Part shown: one piece after another, positions 1 through 8,134 of the stretch
Layout of the letters: each line of letters starts with the position of its first letter
Position numbering within the stretch: position 1 is the first letter of the stretch
Assembly (NCBI GenBank): GCA_965234335.1
Contig: OZ248456.1
Location: 186,001-250,000, forward strand
Direction of reading: 5' to 3'
From: Leadbetterella lacustris
Lineage (GTDB): Bacteria; Bacteroidota; Bacteroidia; Cytophagales; Spirosomataceae
Length of the DNA stretch: 64,000 nucleotides
The notes under the pieces: generated by a model
Databases searched by the model: none
The model's input: only the letters and a program-made list of their open reading frames with translations
What the model was told of the DNA's origin: nothing
Made by a program: the position numbers and the translations under genes

Positions 1-95
1 TCCTTCCTGACACTACTCCTTATGTCATTGTGATTTGTACTTCTTTCCGTAAAAAGCATTAAAAATGGCGAAGCATCTCTTTTTACAAAACGCTT

Positions 96-210
96 ATGTT
101 TGGAAAAATATGGTTGGTTTTTTATGATTTTTCCAAATATAAATCCATGTTTGGAAAAATGTAAATTTTTATTGGTGATTTTTCCAAATATAAATCTACA
201 TTTGAATAAA
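96..210. repeat. 51-bp tandem repeat with paired palindromic arms upstream of ATPase gene
   Basis: Two full 51-bp units (96-146 and 147-197) and the start of a third (from 198) lie head to tail. Each full unit holds an inverted repeat: arm TTTGGAAAAAT at 99-109 with ATTTTTCCAAA at 127-137, and the same arms at 150-160 and 178-188, with 17 bp between arms both times. The block ends about 10 bp before the ATG at 220. The reading frame happens to be open through it, so a longer protein could be called, but tandem palindromes in that place look like operator sites or mRNA hairpins. A similar inverted repeat precedes a decayed copy of the same gene near 56.6 kb. Confidence 0.75.
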
Positions 211-219
211 TTTTTTGTA

Positions 220-1644
220 ATGGTTATAGGCAGACACAAAGAAAAACAAATATTTCAACGCCTTCTTACATCAGATCAAACAGAACTACTGGCAGTCTAT
301 GGACGAAGAAGGGTAGGAAAGACTTATTTGATAAGGGAGTATTTCAAAGAAAACATGGTCTTTGAATTTACTGGAGCATACGAGGCCGACGCCCAAATTC
401 AGCTGCATAATTTTTTTAATGAGTTTCAAAAAGCAGTAACAGACCCAAACCTTAAACCTAAAGACTGGACCACAGCTTTCAAATATCTCAGCGACTACTT
501 ATACACCTTAGAAAACTCTCCTACAAAGAATGTTGTATTTCTTGACGAATTGCCATGGCTTGATACGGCTCGCTCGGGGTTTTTATCGGCATTCGAGTAT
601 TTTTGGAACCAACACGGCTCCAGAATGAAAAACCTACTTCTGATAGTTTGTGGCTCCTCTGCATCTTGGATAATTCAAAAACTTATAAACGCAAAAGGTG
701 GCTTATATAACCGAATCACCCAAAGAATAGAGTTAAAGCCTTTCAACCTGGCCGAAACCGAAGAATATTTGGTGTCTCGAAATTTAAAATTTACAAGATA
801 TCAAATCATACAATTATACATGGCAATAGGGGGCATACCGTTCTATCTTAAACATATTAATCCTAGCCTGTCTGTCAATCAGGTTATAGACCAAATGTGC
901 TTGATGCATGGCGGCATACTTACCAATGAATTCAAACCCCTGTTTCAATCCTTATTCAAAAATGCAGACGCACACATTTCTATAATAAAATCCTTAGCTA
1001 AATCGCCTTATGGTTTAAACCGAACCAAACTTTTAGAAACCACAAAAATACCAAATGGAGGAACATTTTTACGTACCATAGAAAACCTCGTGGATTGCGG
1101 ATTTATAGTTGAGCTTAAACCTTTTGGCAAAAAAAACAAAGACACAATTTTCAGATTAATAGACTTCTATAGCCATTTTTTCATAAAATTTATAGACGGT
1201 AAAGTCAGCAACAGACCAAATGTTTGGGAAGGCCTTTCTAACAGCCCAGAATTCAAAGCTTGGACAGGATATGCATTTGAAAACCTGTGTTTAAAACATA
1301 CCAATCAGATTCATAAACAACTTGGCATTGACGGTGTTCACACCGAACTGTCATCGTGGGCATTTAAAGGAAATGAGGAAATTGACGGAGCACAAATTGA
1401 TTTAATAATAGACAGAAAAGATGGCATTATCCACCTTTGTGAGGCAAAATTCACGTCTTCCGAGTTTGTGATTTCAAAGGAATATGCATCAAAACTCAGA
1501 CTAAAAAGAGCGATTTTTGGTCATGTGACCAAGACTAAAAAATCCGTGGTAAGCACGCTACTAAGCACCTATACAGCCACACGAAACAAATACTATTCAG
1601 AAGAGATACACTCGGAAATTAATTTGGAAGATTTGTTTATGTAG
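220..1644 (+). CDS. AAA-type ATPase with C-terminal DUF234-like domain
   Basis: This 474-aa protein begins with IGRHKEK and has a Walker A at about residues 28-35 (GRRRVGKT) and a Walker B at about 105-110 (VVFLDE, followed by LPW). The C-terminal part carries an IDLIIDR...CEAKF pattern, which resembles a PD-(D/E)xK nuclease-like core known for the DUF234 end of this family. Such ATPases are common in Bacteroidota and archaea, often in many copies, and their role is unknown. The ATG at 220 is preferred over the TTG at 100, because the extra 40 residues would come entirely from the palindromic repeats upstream and the family normally starts just before IGR. A dead relative is at 56124-56596. 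Confidence 0.85.
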   Translation: MVIGRHKEKQIFQRLLTSDQTELLAVYGRRRVGKTYLIREYFKENMVFEFTGAYEADAQIQLHNFFNEFQKAVTDPNLKPKDWTTAFKYLSDYLYTLENSPTKNVVFLDELPWLDTARSGFLSAFEYFWNQHGSRMKNLLLIVCGSSASWIIQKLINAKGGLYNRITQRIELKPFNLAETEEYLVSRNLKFTRYQIIQLYMAIGGIPFYLKHINPSLSVNQVIDQMCLMHGGILTNEFKPLFQSLFKNADAHISIIKSLAKSPYGLNRTKLLETTKIPNGGTFLRTIENLVDCGFIVELKPFGKKNKDTIFRLIDFYSHFFIKFIDGKVSNRPNVWEGLSNSPEFKAWTGYAFENLCLKHTNQIHKQLGIDGVHTELSSWAFKGNEEIDGAQIDLIIDRKDGIIHLCEAKFTSSEFVISKEYASKLRLKRAIFGHVTKTKKSVVSTLLSTYTATRNKYYSEEIHSEINLEDLFM

Positions 1645-1797
1645 TGTTCTAATAGCGACAAAAAAAGCTTTCAAAAGCGTTCTAGGAAACGTTTATTTCA
1701 AAAAAATACTTGTTACAAAAATATTTTTAGTTGCAAACGATTTCAAAAATCATTCTACTTAAATCCCCAAGCTATTTTAATTAAAAAATCTTTTCTT

Positions 1798-1805
1798 TAA
1801 TTTTG
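1798..1805 (+). promoter_or_regulatory. Probable -7 promoter element for asd
   Basis: TAATTTTG matches the Bacteroidota -7 consensus TAnnTTTG about 117 bp before the asd start. No convincing -33 TTTG is seen at the right distance, so this rests on the -7 match and the position only. Confidence 0.4.
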
Positions 1806-1922
1806 CAGCCCATTTACACCCATCAATACCTTTAGAAACGTTTCAACAAAAAGAGAATAGACCTCTCTCTTTATCAATAATTTAAATGCTCTGCCATGGG
1901 TCGGGGGGTAATATTAATTATC

Positions 1923-2915
1923 ATGAAAGTTGCAGTAATAGGAGCTACCGGTCTAGTGGGTGGCGAAATCTTGAAAGTATTGGCGGAAAGAAATTTCCCA
2001 GTTACAGAAATCATCCCAATCGCTTCAGAGCGTAGTATCGGAAAAAAAATCAGTTTTAAAGGCCAAGAATTCACGGTTGTGGGTTACGACGAAGCCATCA
2101 AAATGAAGCCAAATGTGGCCATTTTCTCGGCTGGCGGCGGCACTTCGCTCGAAATGGCACCCAAATTTGCAGAAGCCGGCATTACGGTTATCGACAATTC
2201 ATCTGCGTGGCGTATGGATCCTACCAAAAAATTGGTGGTGCCAGAAGTAAACGCCGATGTGTTGACCACAGAAGACAAAATCATTGCAAATCCAAACTGC
2301 TCCACCATACAAATGGTGGTAGTGATGAAGCCTTTGCACGAAAAATACAAAATCAAACGTGTGGTAGTATCTACCTATCAGTCGGTTACGGGTACTGGCA
2401 AGGCGGCTGTTGACCAACTTTTTGCTGAAAGAGCGGGCGATGATAGCGTAGCGAAGGTATATCCGCACAAAATAGACCTAAACGTATTGCCTCATATCGA
2501 CGTATTTCTTGAAAACGGTTACACCAAAGAAGAAATGAAGATGATCAAAGAGACGAACAAAATCATGGGCGACGATAGCATCAAAGTTACGGCTACTACT
2601 GTTCGTATTCCTACTATCGGTGGTCACTCCGAAGCGATAAACATCGAGTTTGAAAATGACTTTGACCTTACAACTGTTCGTGAATTACTTGCGGCTACTG
2701 AAGGCGTGATTGTGCAAGACGACCCAGCCAATTTCCTTTATCCAATGCCTATCACAGCACACGGCAAAGATGAGGTTTTTGTAGGCCGTATTCGAAGAGA
2801 CGAGTCACAAGCCAACACACTCAACCTGTGGTGCGTAGCTGATAACCTCCGCAAAGGAGCGGCAACCAACGCTGTTCAAATAGCTGAATATCTAATGAAG
2901 AAGGGAATGATTTGA
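1923..2915 (+). CDS. asd: Aspartate-semialdehyde dehydrogenase
   Basis: This 330-aa enzyme reduces aspartyl phosphate to aspartate semialdehyde with NADPH, the branch point toward lysine, methionine, threonine and diaminopimelate. The N-terminus shows the Rossmann motif GATGLVG at residues 7-13, and the catalytic cysteine lies in NPNCST at residue 126. Length fits the family. The ATG at 1923 puts the Rossmann strand (KVAVIGATG) at the N-terminus as usual; an in-frame ATG at 1896 would add nine unconserved residues. The gene stands alone, with a -7-like element upstream and a strong hairpin terminator just downstream. Confidence 0.97.
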   Translation: MKVAVIGATGLVGGEILKVLAERNFPVTEIIPIASERSIGKKISFKGQEFTVVGYDEAIKMKPNVAIFSAGGGTSLEMAPKFAEAGITVIDNSSAWRMDPTKKLVVPEVNADVLTTEDKIIANPNCSTIQMVVVMKPLHEKYKIKRVVVSTYQSVTGTGKAAVDQLFAERAGDDSVAKVYPHKIDLNVLPHIDVFLENGYTKEEMKMIKETNKIMGDDSIKVTATTVRIPTIGGHSEAINIEFENDFDLTTVRELLAATEGVIVQDDPANFLYPMPITAHGKDEVFVGRIRRDESQANTLNLWCVADNLRKGAATNAVQIAEYLMKKGMI

Positions 2916-2938
2916 TTTAGAGATGAAATGAATATAGG

Positions 2939-2971
2939 AAAATCCCGCTGAGCAATTGGCGGGATTTTTTT
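2939..2971 (+). terminator. Rho-independent terminator after asd
   Basis: The stem AATCCCGC (2941-2948) pairs perfectly with GCGGGATT (2959-2966) around a 10-nt loop and is followed by a run of T to 2971. Confidence 0.9.
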
Positions 2972-3088
2972 GTTGATAAGAAATTTATTCTATACGCCCC
3001 AGAAACCAAAAACATTAATCGTTTTGTTGTTTGAATAAATCTAAGGATTTATATTTGTTTAAATCGGGTGTAAACGAGAAATATTATT

Positions 3089-3283
3089 ATGGAAACTTTG
3101 GTAATTAAAACAGAAGGTCAAAAATTGAAAGCTCTTATGCAAGTCCTAAAGGCTTTGGAGATTCCATATAAACGAAGTGAATATCCAGAATTAGACAAAA
3201 AAATAAAAAAGGCCAGAGAGGAAAAAATCAAAGGCGAGTTAATTACGGTAAATCCAGAGAATATATGGGAGAGTATCTCGTAA
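3089..3283 (+). CDS. Antitoxin of a YoeB-like toxin-antitoxin pair
   Basis: This is a small, charged 64-aa protein. Its N-terminal strand METLVIKTEG followed by a helix, and a lysine-rich middle, are typical of the short antitoxins that precede RelE/YoeB toxins in Bacteroidota. Its last 19 bases overlap the toxin gene, which implies translational coupling. Antitoxins of this kind usually bind and neutralise the toxin and repress their own promoter; that is family knowledge and not shown here. No clear operator palindrome was seen upstream. Confidence 0.7.
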   Translation: METLVIKTEGQKLKALMQVLKALEIPYKRSEYPELDKKIKKAREEKIKGELITVNPENIWESIS

Positions 3284-3546
3284 AACTTTCTAAATCCGCA
3301 GAAGAAGACTTATCACTCTTGAAACGTTCTGGGAAAAAGGCTGATATTGAAAAAGTTACTAATTTCTTTAATGAAATCTCTCGAAACCCAAGAGAAGGAA
3401 CTGGTAAACCTGAACAACTAAAATACTACACTGGAGAAGTATGGAGTAGAAGGATTAATAAAAAAGATAGATTTGTTTATGAAATTTATGAAGACGAAAT
3501 CCTGGTTGTGGTTATTCAAGCTTTAGGTCATTATAATGATAAGTAA
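3265..3546 (+). CDS. Txe/YoeB-family mRNA interferase toxin
   Basis: The 93-aa protein has the YoeB signature: GKPEQLK near residue 47, WSRRIN near 60, RFVYEI near 70 and a C-terminal GHYNDK. YoeB toxins are RelE-fold ribosome-dependent endoribonucleases; the conserved glutamate, arginines and C-terminal histidine-tyrosine are the catalytic region. The ATG lies 19 bases inside the antitoxin gene. A 134-bp inverted-repeat element begins directly after the stop codon, so the pair sits in an accessory, repeat-prone spot. Confidence 0.88.
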   Translation: MGEYLVKLSKSAEEDLSLLKRSGKKADIEKVTNFFNEISRNPREGTGKPEQLKYYTGEVWSRRINKKDRFVYEIYEDEILVVVIQALGHYNDK

Positions 3547-3680
3547 TTCAATTTCGTTTACTTAAACTCAGATTTTAAGTCCCTCTCCTGTGGTGAGGTC
3601 GGAGTTGCGTTAGACTTTAGGACGGTCGGCCGGTGCCGTGAGGTTTTGGATTAAAAATACCTTAAGTAAACGAAATTGAA
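3547..3680. repeat. MITE-like element, copy 1, with 19-bp terminal inverted repeats
   Basis: The ends TTCAATTTCGTTTACTTAA (3547-3565) and its exact reverse complement (3662-3680) bound a 134-bp element without a coding region. The inside contains further pairing segments (for example CCTCTCC with GGTGAGG). A second copy, about 95 percent alike inside, lies at 4014-4145. No clear target-site duplication was found. Confidence 0.85.
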
Positions 3681-3690
3681 ATGTAATGTC

Positions 3691-3894
3691 GCCCCGCTGG
3701 GGCTTTGGTTACTCGTTGATATCTTAATGTCTACCAAAATATCGGCCCGTTTGGCCTTTATTTAGTAAAATTTTCTTTATTCACAATGGCCCTGGAGAAA
3801 TTGCAGTAGTGATAAAGAATACTCTTAGCCCTAGCGGGGCGGAATTTTGGTAACAAAGAAACAAAAAACTCAATATCATTAGCCCCAGAGGGGC
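3691..3894. repeat. Cluster of four short GC-rich palindromes
   Basis: Four small hairpins stand between the two MITE-like copies: GCCCCGCTGGGGC (3691-3703), GGCC-GTTT-GGCC type (3744-3756), GCCCTAGCGGGGC (3828-3840) and GCCCCAGAGGGGC (3882-3894). The last two are both followed by GGAATTT. They resemble REP-like intergenic palindromes of Cytophagales. No gene is supported in 3681-4013. Confidence 0.7.
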
Positions 3895-4013
3895 GGAATT
3901 TCAGCAGCATTTGGTTCAGCCATTTTTTGTCTGCTATTCCACAAAATACATAAAGAAGACACAAAATCCACAAAGGAATGGGTGGGTGATATTAGCTTTA
4001 GAGCAATGTAATG

Positions 4014-4145
4014 CAATGTCGTTTGCTTAAACTCAGATTTTAAGTCCCTCTCCTGTGGTGAGGTCGGAGTTGCGTTCGACTTTAGGACGGTCGGCCGGTG
4101 CCGTGAGGTTTTGGAGTAAAAAAATACCTTAAGTAAACGACATTG
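4014..4145. repeat. MITE-like element, copy 2, with covarying terminal inverted repeats
   Basis: The ends CAATGTCGTTTGCTTAA (4014-4030) and TTAAGTAAACGACATTG (4129-4145) enclose the same interior as copy 1. Compared with copy 1 a T-A pair in the arms has become G-C on both sides, and one A-T has become G-T, so pairing was kept. The right end lies 13 bp before the start codon of the next gene. Confidence 0.85.
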
Positions 4146-4157
4146 AAAAATAAACAT

Positions 4158-4778
4158 ATGAAACAAAGTATAAAAACAATCTATACGTTTATCCCAACCA
4201 TCGGAATATTAGTCTTTTTTGCCCTATTTTATTTGGCTTCTTTAAAATACCCAGGAGGCTCTCAGGCAGATTTACAGAAATTAGGTTTCGACTGGGTGAA
4301 CAATTATTGGTGTAATCTTACTGATTCAATAGCCATGAATGGCCAAAAAAACTCTGCGAGAAACATTTCAATTTTGGCGATGATTTTGCTCTGCATCAGT
4401 TTGAGTTTCTTTTTTGCTTCATTTTCTAATATGTTTATTAACAATGCTTTATTGAGAAAATTGACGAAGATATTTGGATTTGTTTCTATGGCATTTACCT
4501 CACTCCTTTTTACTGAATACCATAATGTTTTCACCATATTGTCGAGCATTTTTGGGCTTGTGGCTGTGATTGGTATTTCTTATGGTTTAGCCAAAAGCAG
4601 CCTTCATTTACTTAAATATTGGGCTATTTTTTGTGTTGCACTATTGGTTTTTAACAATTTCATTTATCAAACCAAGTTAAATCTTTCAATTTTACCGTTA
4701 CTTCAAAAAATAACATTTGTATCGGTGCTTTTCTGGGTGATTGCCGTTAATTTTGTTATTTCAAAACGTGCGAAATGA
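4158..4778 (+). CDS. DUF998-like integral membrane protein
   Basis: About 206 aa with roughly six hydrophobic segments spread over the whole length and a first segment right after a short basic start. The pattern (segment, loop with NYWCNLTDSIAMNG, then several segments) resembles the DUF998 membrane proteins, whose function is unknown. The ATG at 4158 is chosen; a TTG at 4143 lies inside the repeat element. The stop codon overlaps the next start (ATGA), so the two genes form a coupled pair. Confidence 0.6.
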   Translation: MKQSIKTIYTFIPTIGILVFFALFYLASLKYPGGSQADLQKLGFDWVNNYWCNLTDSIAMNGQKNSARNISILAMILLCISLSFFFASFSNMFINNALLRKLTKIFGFVSMAFTSLLFTEYHNVFTILSSIFGLVAVIGISYGLAKSSLHLLKYWAIFCVALLVFNNFIYQTKLNLSILPLLQKITFVSVLFWVIAVNFVISKRAK

Positions 4779-5212
4779 AAAATCTAGAGAAATTAGTTCG
4801 AGATTTTAATTCAACAACTTTACCAAAAGCACAATGGACGCACGAAGCACATTTGATTGTTGCAATTTGGTATTGCAAAACCTATGATTTACCGAAAGCC
4901 TTGTACTTTTTGCGATATCATATCAAAACCTACAATATTTCCGTAAGTACGCCCAATTCCGAAACACAAGGCTACCATGAAACCCTGACTAGGTTTTGGC
5001 TTTTGATAGCTGCAAACTTTATAAAATTAAACGAAACAAAAACGTTTGAAGAAACGGCTGAAGCGTTTGTAAATTCAGATTGGGCAGGTCAAAATCTGGC
5101 TTTTGATTATTATTCCAAGGAGACTTTATTTTCTGTTGAAGCAAGAAAAGATTGGGTTGGGCCAAATTTGGAAAAACTGCCGATTGCGAATGAAATGGTT
5201 TTTTGCCAGTGA
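4775..5212 (+). CDS. Conserved hypothetical protein (WTHEAHL motif)
   Basis: A soluble-looking 145-aa protein without signal peptide. The most characteristic parts are WTHEAHL near residue 21 and GYHETLTRFW near 66, which look like conserved family motifs of a small uncharacterised group. It overlaps the preceding membrane protein by four bases, so the two are probably made together. I do not recognise a function. Confidence 0.65.
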   Translation: MKNLEKLVRDFNSTTLPKAQWTHEAHLIVAIWYCKTYDLPKALYFLRYHIKTYNISVSTPNSETQGYHETLTRFWLLIAANFIKLNETKTFEETAEAFVNSDWAGQNLAFDYYSKETLFSVEARKDWVGPNLEKLPIANEMVFCQ

Positions 5213-5228
5213 AAAATGTTAAATTCAA

Positions 5229-6382
5229 TTAAAAATTACTCTTAAACTCTCCTTTCCTCTCAAAATATTTGATGATTTCTTCTTCTATTTTGGTTTGTTT
5301 TATGGGTATGTTTTGCTTCCAATATTCAGGATTGTAGGCAGTTTCGTTTAAAATTTTAATATCCTTTAAAACAAATGCAGGTCTGGAATCTTTTATTTGA
5401 AATTCCTGGGATTCATTTATAAAATAGAACCAAATTTTATCTTCGTTTTTATAGTTCTGTAGCCTTCTGTGGGCTCTATCTGAAATAAACAAATGGTCGA
5501 AAACAGAATATCCTTCCTTACTTTCTTTGAAATTGATGTCAACATCAGTGATTATACGCAATCCTTTTTGAGGTTTTTGGGAGTATGTACCCTTTATTCT
5601 CGTCAACAAATCTTTTTGAGAATTTACCACAACTTCTCCTTCAAACTTGACTATGTTAATATTAGATTTTGAAGGTTTGCACTTTATTACCACTAATTCA
5701 TCTGGCGTTCCGATATTCAAATAGTGCTTTATAGAAAAGTTATAATTGGAGCTAATGTCAATAGCATTTAATGGAAAGTTTTTGTGATTTTTAAAGACCG
5801 CTGAGTAGAGAAACGGGACTACAATCATATTTTGAGGAAAATGCCTTTGCCTTTCTAATTGGCCATATCTGATATTCAAAGGTTGCCACCTTTCTACTCC
5901 CAACTGACTCCATGCCACGTTTGTAAAAAGCTGCTGAAACTTGGTGTATTTGCCATTGAAATACGATACTTTCTGATAAAATGCCTTGTAATAGTGTTTG
6001 TTGGCCGAGTCCTTTACGGCCTTTCGAATAACGGCATTTAATATTGCAACGGCTGGGTTTCCGGTTTGAAATTCAGGAAGTTGAATAGCAGCGATGGGCA
6101 GATTTACTTTTATAAAATCACTTTTTCTTACCTCCAAAATTTTTTTTTTATAGGTTACATGGCTTATCAGAAGCTTTCTGGGTATGTTTTCCAAGACAAT
6201 TCGAAACTCTCCTTCCTCATTTGTAATAGTTCCGTTTCCCGTTTTTACGTCTGAAACACTCACTCCTACGATAGGTTTTTGGGTTAAACTGTCGAGTATT
6301 AATCCCGAAATTTGAGTTTGAGCATTACTTGTAAAGAAAAAATACAGAAGACCGTAAAAAGTTGGATAAAGCGTAAAATCAT
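5229..6382 (-). pseudogene. Carboxypeptidase-regulatory-like surface protein, split by a frameshift in its signal peptide
   Basis: The frame reads from 5229 back past 6263 and is continuous with ...NAQTQISGLILDSL, a typical mature start for Bacteroidota proteins with a CarboxypepD_reg-like beta-sandwich (GVSVSDVKTG...GEFRI). No start codon exists in that frame. An ATG at 6382 opens a signal peptide (MILRFIQLFTVFCIF) in the neighbouring frame; adding one base to the A6 run at 6337-6342 joins the two into a normal precursor of about 384 aa. So the gene is either broken, phase-variable or carries a sequencing error. The rest resembles DUF5686-type or TonB-associated regulatory-domain proteins of unknown role. 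Bases 5213-5228 separate it from the convergent gene. Confidence 0.65.
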
Positions 6383-6464
6383 AGTTTTATTTAGCGGGTT
6401 TTTTTCTAAGTAAAAAACTAATCTGATTCAAAAATATTGTTTGAATAATTCAAATTTTTCAATA

Positions 6465-7097
6465 CTAAAATTGAGTTACAAAAACTTTATCCTTAACTGA
6501 TTCAAGAATTAAATTCAGGTTTGAATTTTTCTCCGAGATCCCATAAAGTTCCGAATAAAGCAATTTTACCAATGCCTTAATTTCTTCCCCCGAAAACTCA
6601 CTTTTAGGATTTTGGGGAACAAGCAATAATATTTGTTCTGTATGTTCAGAACCATCCAACGCTGGCAAAATGTATTTAATGTCTTTAAGCCAAAGGGCTC
6701 CGTTTTTTTGGTAAAAGGCTATTCGTTTAAGTTTTGAAGTTTTATCCTCTCCAAATTCGGGATCATCCACTTCCATCAAAAGATGCTTATTGTGACGCTT
6801 GGAATAGCTTTTTAGAAATTCGAAAAGCTGCTCTCCTATTTGTTTGCCACGATGATTTTCCTTGACCGCCAAATAGTCTAAAAGCAAAAAATCAGACCCA
6901 AGCAAATCAAACAAGAACCCAATGCCCACAACTTCGTGGCTGATCTTAGCGGCAAAAAATACTTCTTTGTTTTCTTTAAGTCTGATTTTTAATGTTTTTA
7001 AAGTCTGACGCTCGTTGGCTGGAAAAGACGCTTCGTAGATTTTGAATACCTCCTCAAGAGTTTCTTTTTGGTCTATTTCTATCTTGGTTATTTCCAT
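6465..7097 (-). CDS. GNAT-family N-acetyltransferase
   Basis: 210 aa. The acetyl-CoA binding motif A is seen around residues 80-100: LAVKENHRGKQIGEQLFEFL (R/Q-x-x-G-x-G/A type), preceded by the strand FLLLDYL. The C-terminal 60 residues after LLLVPQ are an extension found in some two-part GNAT proteins. The substrate is unknown. The region just upstream of the start carries a dispersed repeat fragment (hairpin around CACAGAGG...) that ends next to the start codon. Confidence 0.8.
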   Translation of the reverse strand: MEITKIEIDQKETLEEVFKIYEASFPANERQTLKTLKIRLKENKEVFFAAKISHEVVGIGFLFDLLGSDFLLLDYLAVKENHRGKQIGEQLFEFLKSYSKRHNKHLLMEVDDPEFGEDKTSKLKRIAFYQKNGALWLKDIKYILPALDGSEHTEQILLLVPQNPKSEFSGEEIKALVKLLYSELYGISEKNSNLNLILESVKDKVFVTQF

Positions 7098-7241
7098 GTT
7101 TTATTCTGGCACAGTTTCACAGAGGTTTCTCTTTGCTCATTTTTGTTTTTTAAACACATAGCCACGTAGTTAACATAGAAAGATTAGCCAATTGCCTAGG
7201 TACATCGGTGCCTTTTGCCTTAATGCCTCGATGCCTACACC

Positions 7242-8006
7242 TCACTCAATCCCCTTCCCCGTAGCTGCCCAATAGATGCCGCCGTAGATGTGGTCTAGGA
7301 AAGTTTGGTCTGAAAATGTAGCCGGAATATGTCCCAAGGCCGTATAAAACGCTCTTCCGCCGTCATAAGGATGGTACCAGCTGATGGGATGAACGGCTCC
7401 CATGCCTTTGCCTTCGTTTGGTCCCCATTTCGCAGCAGGGTTATAGGTTTTTTCGTCAACGGTTACCAGAATTTTCAAATCATTCGCTTTTGCTGGAGTT
7501 TGAAACTCATACCATTCGTCGGTCCAAAGCAGTTTTTTCGGGAAACGCTCCATGCCTGGGAAGTTGCTGTCCTGTACTCTCAAATAGGCCGTTTGGTTGG
7601 CTGGGTGAATTTTGAACATCATGCCCACCATTTTGGTGTACCAAGGCCATTCGTATTCGGTGTCTGATGCAGAGTGAATGCCCACCCAGCCTTTGCCCGA
7701 CTGAATAAACTTCTCCACGGCTTTTTGTTGTTCGTCGTTCAAAACATCGGAGGTGGTGTTTAAGAAAATAATCACCTGATATTTCTGCAAGTTTTTTTCG
7801 TTGATAAACATGGTGTTTTCCTGCCAATCTACATCGAAGAAATGTCTTTCGCCCATTTTGCGGATGGCCTCCACCCCTTCGTGAATAGACTCATGGTGCC
7901 AGCCGCCGGTTTTTGTGAAAAGTAAAACTTTGAATTGTTTTTGAGAAAATGCCGAAATGCTACATAAAAGCAGCACGGCAAAGGATAAAAAATACTTGTT
8001 TTTCAT
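7242..8006 (-). CDS. Secreted ThuA-like domain protein
   Basis: 254 aa with a signal peptide (MKNKYFLSFAVLLLC...AFSQ). The mature part starts with KVLLFTKTGGWHHESI and contains WVGIHSASDTEYEWPWY and GRAFYTALGH, all hallmarks of ThuA-like (trehalose utilisation) proteins, a glutamine-amidotransferase-like fold common in secreted sugar-use loci of Bacteroidota. The precise reaction is unknown. The ATG at 8006 is preferred over 8039 because it starts directly before the signal peptide. Confidence 0.85.
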   Translation of the reverse strand: MKNKYFLSFAVLLLCSISAFSQKQFKVLLFTKTGGWHHESIHEGVEAIRKMGERHFFDVDWQENTMFINEKNLQKYQVIIFLNTTSDVLNDEQQKAVEKFIQSGKGWVGIHSASDTEYEWPWYTKMVGMMFKIHPANQTAYLRVQDSNFPGMERFPKKLLWTDEWYEFQTPAKANDLKILVTVDEKTYNPAAKWGPNEGKGMGAVHPISWYHPYDGGRAFYTALGHIPATFSDQTFLDHIYGGIYWAATGKGIE

Positions 8007-8078
8007 AAGATATTGATCGGTTGAATATTTGCTAATCAAAAATACGAAAAGATTTGGTAATTGGTGATTCTGAAAATC

Positions 8079-8115
8079 AAAAGACCTTTGAGGCTATGCC
8101 CAAAGGTCTTTTTCT
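8079..8115 (-). terminator. Terminator after nhaD
   Basis: The perfect 10-bp stem AAGACCTTTG (8081-8090)/CAAAGGTCTT (8101-8110) has A residues on its left and T residues on its right, so it can act in both directions; it lies directly downstream of nhaD. Confidence 0.85.
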
Positions 8116-8134
8116 ATAGATTAGTTTCTAGAAA

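Noticed and set aside
100..219. N-terminal extension of the ATPase from a TTG at 100
   Set aside because: All 40 extra residues come from the tandem palindromic repeat, and homologs start just before the IGR motif, so the ATG at 220 is used.
2084..2468. Minus-strand open frames inside asd
   Set aside because: Antisense shadows of a clear housekeeping gene, no protein-like motifs. The same applies to the many antisense frames inside clpX, tig, purA, ndh and other genes.
3758..4166. Minus-strand open frames across the repeats at 3.7-4.2 kb
   Set aside because: They run through the palindromes and the MITE-like element and give repeat-derived peptides without a family pattern.
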